Origin: JBEAOO01 sp041164825
Lineage (GTDB): Bacteria; Pseudomonadota; Gammaproteobacteria; Burkholderiales; Burkholderiaceae_C
DNA: 9,813 bases
Assembly: GCA_041164825.1 (NCBI GenBank)
Contig: JBEAOO010000142.1
Span: forward strand, 1-9,813
Direction of reading: 5' to 3'
Shown here: positions 6,237 to 9,813 of the stretch, in pieces
How the letters are laid out: each line of letters opens with the position of its first letter
Numbering within the stretch: the first letter of the stretch is position 1
Made by a program: the position numbers and the translations under genes
The notes under the pieces: model-generated
The model's input: the letters and a program-made list of their open reading frames with translations, nothing else
Told to the model about the DNA's origin: nothing
Database searches by the model: none

Positions 6237-8045
6237 CTACCACCCGTACTTGCCCCATGCCGTGCTCAATGCGTCCATCGCCTGCTGGGCGCCATTGGCG
6301 ATGGATTGCCCTGCCGAGCTCGCAGCGGCTTTGGCTTGGGAAGCCTTCTCCGAGGCGTAGTGCATCGCCTGAGCGGCTGTTTTCTCCGCGGCCAAAGCTG
6401 CTTCGTGTGCGGCCTTTTTGGCTTGTTCCGCCTTTTCAGCTGCGTAGTCCACCGTGGATTCAACCGCTTTGTCTACAGGGCGGGTGACATTGGCCTCCAT
6501 CCAGCCAGACACGCTGCGCGTCGATTCGTGGATGCCACGCTGGCTGAAATAGCTGAACGGCTCGGCATTCTGCAGAAAACCGACCTTGGAGTCATGAATG
6601 AAACCATGAACGAATTGCGTCATGCCTTCGTCAGCAGCCCGTTTCCACGCATTGAGCTGCCAGGATTGCGGGGATATCCACATGGCGTAGAGACCCTTTC
6701 GCAGGGCGTAGCTCGGATCAATTTGGTTATGAGCCACCACACTCACAGGGTTCTTCAATTCAGCCACTGTGGCTTGGTAGCTCGCCAGTTCGCCGGCCAT
6801 GTCTGTGGGCCCCATGGACCAGGGTTTGCCTTCGCGGTGCTGACGCTGGGTGACGTTTTCTACACCCTTGCGGTGCAATGAACCGTAGGCGCTGTAGAGC
6901 TGCTCCATGTGCTTTTGCATGCAATGCTCGACACTCCCGCTCGGGCTGCAGATGGCCGCATAGGCTTTGTAGGCAGCCTCGGTGGACGCTTTGCATTCAA
7001 AGCGCTCGTTGAAAAGCGCTTTGTAGGCCGAGTTGCTTTCAAGTTGTCCGTAACTCAGTAGTCGTGTCCCATACATGTCTGCCTCTCGCATCATGTCGCG
7101 CATGGGAATACGTGCGTAGTTGTTGTCGATCCCCTGGTCTGTGGGCTCATAGCCACCGCCAACATCGGAATGGACGCCGGGGTAGACCTTTTCGAGCCAC
7201 TGCCCGGGCACTTGCCCATTGCGGCGAATCAAGTCCACCGGAAACGAAAAGCGCAGCTCATGGCCAGCGACGTAGTGGACGCAGCGCTCCACGCGGTCGT
7301 CCACCACGAGGTCGCGCCCCTGAAACCCGCCGTAGAGCAGGCTGTTTGACATGTTTGCGGCTGGCAGGCCAAACGATGCCACCGTGTCGAACAGCCCCAG
7401 GAACACAAAGCGAATCGGATGCCCTTCGTAGGACAACTCGCCACGGTCGTCCTTGCAGTCCCACAACCATTGGTTGCAAAACGCCCGCGCCAGCGCAGCG
7501 CCACGCGAGAACCCGAAAATCGACACATTGATCTGCTTGATCAAACGGTGCTTCCCGAGCGCCTTGTTCACATCGGCGAAGCCCTGGGTCTTGCCGTCCT
7601 TCGCATGCTTTTTGACCTCGCCGCCCAGTGCGTTGGCGCGGGACAAGAGCGCGTTTCGCAGTGCATCGTTGATCTGCTGCTGCCCAAACTTCAAGCGGCG
7701 CGTGCCACCACCCCCCGCGCCCATGCCGACCAAGTCGCTGTCTTCGACTTGAACCTTCATGCCGTCGATCGCCGACAACGGTTTGCCATTGAACTGGGTG
7801 CCAACGCCCGAGATGTAGATGGGGTAAACGTTGGGAGTGCTTCGCCTGAAAAGATCGGAGGCCAGCCACATACGTGCAGGGTTGCTCCACTTGCGCGATG
7901 CTTCGTCCGCGTCCTTGTTATTGCCCGTGCCGTCGAAGAACACAGAAATATGAATGACGTCTGAGCAATCCTGAAACGGGGAAGGCGCCCCAGCGCCCAC
8001 ATCCCGATTCGCTGAACTGGCAGAGCAAACGTTCTCATTGGCCAC
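6237..8045 (-). CDS. tle1: Tle1-family (DUF2235) T6SS phospholipase effector
   Basis: This is a probable antibacterial lipase delivered by the type VI system to the target cell's membranes. The 602-residue protein has the DUF2235 alpha/beta-hydrolase signatures: FFDGTGNN (36-43), the nucleophile elbow GFSRGAALAR with Ser180, FLGLFDTV with candidate acid Asp220, and YPGVHSDVGGGY (288-299) with candidate His292/Asp294. The catalytic roles are assigned by analogy with known Tle1 enzymes. No signal peptide is present, as expected for T6SS cargo. After a Trp-rich region (455-470) and an FVHGFIHDSKVG segment, the last 85 residues are Ala/Lys/Glu-rich helix with an internal repeat. The start is GTG 8045 with AGGAGA 6 bases upstream; it overlaps the upstream lipoprotein gene by 11 bases. 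The DUF4123 and vgrG neighbours support secretion by this VgrG. Confidence 0.88.
   Translation of the reverse strand: MANENVCSASSANRDVGAGAPSPFQDCSDVIHISVFFDGTGNNKDADEASRKWSNPARMWLASDLFRRSTPNVYPIYISGVGTQFNGKPLSAIDGMKVQVEDSDLVGMGAGGGGTRRLKFGQQQINDALRNALLSRANALGGEVKKHAKDGKTQGFADVNKALGKHRLIKQINVSIFGFSRGAALARAFCNQWLWDCKDDRGELSYEGHPIRFVFLGLFDTVASFGLPAANMSNSLLYGGFQGRDLVVDDRVERCVHYVAGHELRFSFPVDLIRRNGQVPGQWLEKVYPGVHSDVGGGYEPTDQGIDNNYARIPMRDMMREADMYGTRLLSYGQLESNSAYKALFNERFECKASTEAAYKAYAAICSPSGSVEHCMQKHMEQLYSAYGSLHRKGVENVTQRQHREGKPWSMGPTDMAGELASYQATVAELKNPVSVVAHNQIDPSYALRKGLYAMWISPQSWQLNAWKRAADEGMTQFVHGFIHDSKVGFLQNAEPFSYFSQRGIHESTRSVSGWMEANVTRPVDKAVESTVDYAAEKAEQAKKAAHEAALAAEKTAAQAMHYASEKASQAKAAASSAGQSIANGAQQAMDALSTAWGKYGW
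6321..6446 (-). repeat. Ala/Lys-rich repeats in the Tle1 C-terminal tail
   Basis: Within the effector, residues 534-546 (YAAEKAEQAKKAA) and 563-575 (YASEKASQAKAAA) are near copies spaced 29 residues apart, separated by another Ala-rich stretch. The pattern predicts a long amphipathic helix, resembling LEA-type 11-residue repeats. It is outside the catalytic core and could act in membrane contact, loading or stability. Confidence 0.6.
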
Positions 8046-8535
8046 TTTGCTTCTCCTGCTCTTGCAACAGGGCCTCGCCTTTTTCGGTTTTCTCGGGCCA
8101 GAAGGGCGATGGCACCAACTCGACCGTGTTGTCTGGGTAGATATGCAATCCCAAGTAGGTCAGCTTGGCATCCGGACGGTCTAGTAAAGGCTGGTTCGCG
8201 GCCCGAGTTGTCGCGCCGGTTTCAGCGTTGCGCCATGTCACAGTCTGCGGACCGAGTTCCAATGCGACGCCAGCCATGAGCGATCCACCGCCCGCCCCCA
8301 CTTCCTTGCCGTTGAGCCTGATCTCAAAAATCGGGCGCTGTTGGTAGCTGATGGCACTTACATCAAAGTAGACAATTTGGCGCTTGTTGGAGTTCATGGT
8401 TTTGTCTGCAATCGGTGTCGAGGTGCTGGGCTGGCAAGCGACAAGGCTCGCAACCGTGGCCATGAGCAAGCTGATACCGTGGATACGGAACAGCAGTCGC
8501 GTGCGCTTCCGCATCGGGGTGGTGTGTGTGGGCAT
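8035..8535 (-). CDS. Small lipoprotein, probable Tle1 immunity protein
   Basis: This 166-residue protein has a lipoprotein signal peptide: a basic start (RKRTR, 9-13), a hydrophobic stretch (about 14-32) and a lipobox LVAC with Cys34. Gln follows the Cys, so sorting to the outer membrane is expected. The mature part (133 residues) has a beta-rich look, including IFEIRLNGKEVGAGGGSLM and YLGLHIYPDNTVELVPSPFWPE, and no enzyme motif. It lies 4 bases after the DUF4123 gene and overlaps the effector start by 11 bases. Known Tle1 phospholipases are neutralised in the periplasm by lipoproteins encoded next to them, so immunity is the best inference, though I cannot assign the family (DUF3304- or DUF2931-like are candidates). 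ATG 8535 has GGAA 7 bases upstream; Met8 (8514) is a possible shorter start. Confidence 0.75.
   Translation of the reverse strand: MPTHTTPMRKRTRLLFRIHGISLLMATVASLVACQPSTSTPIADKTMNSNKRQIVYFDVSAISYQQRPIFEIRLNGKEVGAGGGSLMAGVALELGPQTVTWRNAETGATTRAANQPLLDRPDAKLTYLGLHIYPDNTVELVPSPFWPEKTEKGEALLQEQEKQSGQ
8052..8057 (-). promoter_or_regulatory. Shine-Dalgarno AGGAGA that sets a GTG start for tle1
   Basis: AGGAGA followed by 6 bases precedes GTG 8045-8043. The nearby ATG (8038-8036) is out of frame. The site lies inside the last codons of the lipoprotein gene, so the two proteins are probably made by coupled translation. Confidence 0.7.
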
Positions 8536-8539
8536 CGCG

Positions 8540-9460
8540 TTATTCCGGCATGAGTGGCATGGCTTGATCCAAGGTGAGCGTCTTTTGCTGGACTTGATCG
8601 AGCAAGCTCAGGATGTGCGGGTCAGTCTGCATGCGACGGCGGTAAATCAGGCACAGCGCGGTGAAGTTGACCAAGTCGCGCATGCCAGTGAGCCCCAAGG
8701 CGCGGGCCGGACCCAGCACGGCTTTCACAAAGCCGTGGTGCATGGCGTGGCTTTTGGTTTCATCGAGCAGATTGGGTCGATTCAACGCCAAGTGATACAG
8801 CACTTGGTCGGGCACGCTGGCCTCAACCAGCAGGTCCTCTTGTGTCTGGGTCAAGGTGATGGGATGCACCATTGCGAGCGCGCTTGCATTCTCAGTCTGG
8901 CGAATGCCGTGCCAGCGGGCTTCTCTATCGCAATACCACCAGCCAGCCAATGGGGCGAGCAGCGTCTGTCGCTGGTCTGGGTCAAAGACGGGGCCCGCCA
9001 CATGAAGCGAATCATCGCTCTCTTGCCCAACGAGCGTCCCGAGGATGGCTGGGTCCCAAAACGCCAGAATCATTTCGATCCCGCCTGCCAGCCTGACTTC
9101 CGTGAATTGCGACAGGTGAGCGTGCAGTTCACCGAGTGACAACGGGCTTGTGAGCAACGTAAAGGCCGGGCTTGGATGTGGGATCGCCAACGCACCTTGC
9201 AACTCGGCTGAAGCTTGCATGACAAGTCCGAGGTCCAACAGGTGGGGACTGACGGCACTGGCCCCGTTGTCTTGTTCACCCAGCAAGGACAGGTGTTGGC
9301 TGGCATATCGAAGCAAGCGCTGCCAGGTGAGCCTGTCTTGGCCGGCCTCTGCCAAAACGTAGAGGTGGAGCGGGCTTTGCGGATGGGACTCACGCCACGC
9401 TTGATTCGCAGCTTCGATCAACGCCCATGGGCTGTCGATCGACATCGGGACGCTTGGCAT
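8540..9460 (-). CDS. DUF4123 T6SS effector chaperone/adaptor
   Basis: DUF4123 proteins load specific effectors onto their cognate VgrG spike in the cytoplasm and are not themselves secreted. The 306-residue protein shows the family pattern in residues about 10-145: PWALIEAANQ at the start, LYVLAEAG (33-40), SPHLLDL (71-77), and SPLSLGELHAHLSQFTEVRL followed by ILAFWDPAILGTLV (131-144). The rest (about 145-306) is a less conserved helical part that ends in LTLDQAMPLMPE and probably recognises the cargo. No signal peptide or membrane segment is visible. The gene starts 3 bases after the vgrG stop, with AAGGG 10 bases upstream of ATG 9460; Met6 (9445) is an alternative. It is followed 4 bases later by the lipoprotein gene, so vgrG, adaptor, immunity and effector form one unit. 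Confidence 0.85.
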   Translation of the reverse strand: MPSVPMSIDSPWALIEAANQAWRESHPQSPLHLYVLAEAGQDRLTWQRLLRYASQHLSLLGEQDNGASAVSPHLLDLGLVMQASAELQGALAIPHPSPAFTLLTSPLSLGELHAHLSQFTEVRLAGGIEMILAFWDPAILGTLVGQESDDSLHVAGPVFDPDQRQTLLAPLAGWWYCDREARWHGIRQTENASALAMVHPITLTQTQEDLLVEASVPDQVLYHLALNRPNLLDETKSHAMHHGFVKAVLGPARALGLTGMRDLVNFTALCLIYRRRMQTDPHILSLLDQVQQKTLTLDQAMPLMPE

Positions 9461-9463
9461 GGG

Positions 9464-9813
9464 TCAGGCACCCTTTTTAATGAAGGCCGTTCTTTCCGCC
9501 AGCCGGCGCTTCAGACACTCAACGCAAATACCTTGAGGCATGAGCGGTAGCTTGTAACTCACGCTCCCCGGCCCCACCATGCTCTTGCTCGCCGCATGCA
9601 CCGTGAGCGTGCCCGGGCAGCTGACGGTGATGCCGCCGGCCGCGAGCACGATGCTGGCGCCGCCTGCGGTTTGCAGGGTGATCTTCTTGGCGGCTGCGAA
9701 GTCGATGTGGGCGTTGGCGGTTTGCACGTTGATCAGGCCCTTGGCGGCCACTTGCATCGGCCCGGCCTGGGCTTGCATTTGGATGGGGCCTTGGGCAGCG
9801 ATCATCGTGAGGC
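9464..9813 (-). CDS. vgrG: VgrG spike protein, C-terminal part only
   Basis: This is the C-terminal 115 residues of a type VI secretion VgrG, the trimeric needle tip; the rest lies beyond the right edge. The frame is open to the window end. The repetitive beta-helix pattern (IQMQAQAGPMQVAAKGLINV, then HIDFAAAKKITLQTAGGASI) is the DUF2345 extension that follows the gp5-like domain. It is followed by the CPGTLTVHAASKSMVGPG segment and a short tail, QGICVECLKRR, with a CxxC pair of a kind I recall in other VgrG tails. There is no added effector domain after DUF2345, so cargo must be carried non-covalently, which fits the adaptor and tle1 genes behind it. The stop is 3 bases before the DUF4123 start. 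Confidence 0.88.
   Translation of the reverse strand, partial: LTMIAAQGPIQMQAQAGPMQVAAKGLINVQTANAHIDFAAAKKITLQTAGGASIVLAAGGITVSCPGTLTVHAASKSMVGPGSVSYKLPLMPQGICVECLKRRLAERTAFIKKGA

Noticed and set aside
5580..6881. 433-codon plus-strand frame across the decayed region and the tle1 end
   Set aside because: The translation shows no family features. The minus-strand reading gives the Tle1 tail and recognisable VgrG and hydrolase segments.
8384..9139. 251-codon plus-strand frame opposite the lipoprotein and DUF4123 genes
   Set aside because: It spans the junction of two well-supported minus-strand genes and has no recognisable domain or ribosome site.
1..9813. CRISPR array, tRNA, rRNA, transposase or insertion-sequence ends
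   Set aside because: I found no regularly spaced repeats, no tRNA-like cloverleaf, no transposase motifs and no terminal inverted repeats with target duplications by eye.

Overview
The window looks like a chromosomal stretch from a GC-rich betaproteobacterium of the Burkholderiales, most likely Comamonadaceae-like (Hydrogenophaga/Acidovorax type). This is inferred from the hoxA-hoxB-hoxC-hoxJ gene order, known from Ralstonia/Cupriavidus-type H2 oxidisers, and from the style of the type VI secretion proteins. No taxonomic marker gene is present.

Left half, plus strand, 1-4993: four tightly packed genes form a complete H2-sensing signalling unit. They encode a sigma-54-dependent response regulator (hoxA, its N-terminus cut by the window edge), the small and large subunits of a regulatory [NiFe] hydrogenase (hoxB, hoxC) and a soluble PAS-histidine kinase (hoxJ). 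The hydrogenase senses H2 and passes the signal to HoxJ, which controls the phosphorylation state of HoxA, the activator of energy-generating hydrogenase genes that must lie outside the window. The hydrogenase carries the diagnostic traits of the sensor class: no Tat signal, no C-terminal maturation peptide, and Ile62/Phe110 in the gas channel. A fourth Cys also sits where standard enzymes have the medial-cluster Pro.

Centre, 4994-6236: a 179-bp gap with no recognisable gene is followed by a decayed minus-strand region. It holds an internal piece of a vgrG gene fused to a piece of an alpha/beta-hydrolase (lipase-like) effector gene. A frameshift and a nonsense codon interrupt it, and an unrecognised 145-codon reading frame follows.

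Right half, minus strand, 6237-9813: a type VI secretion vgrG island. Reading leftwards from the right edge it holds the C-terminus of VgrG (partial), a DUF4123 chaperone/adaptor, a small lipoprotein that is probably the immunity protein, and a DUF2235 Tle1-family phospholipase effector. The gaps are only 3-4 bp and the lipoprotein gene overlaps the effector gene by 11 bp, so the block is probably one transcript. VgrG would be the spike that carries the effector, DUF4123 would load it, and the periplasm-facing lipoprotein would protect the producer. The hox genes and the T6SS block converge on the decayed central region. The T6SS side is visibly less GC-rich than the hox side, which fits an accessory insertion.
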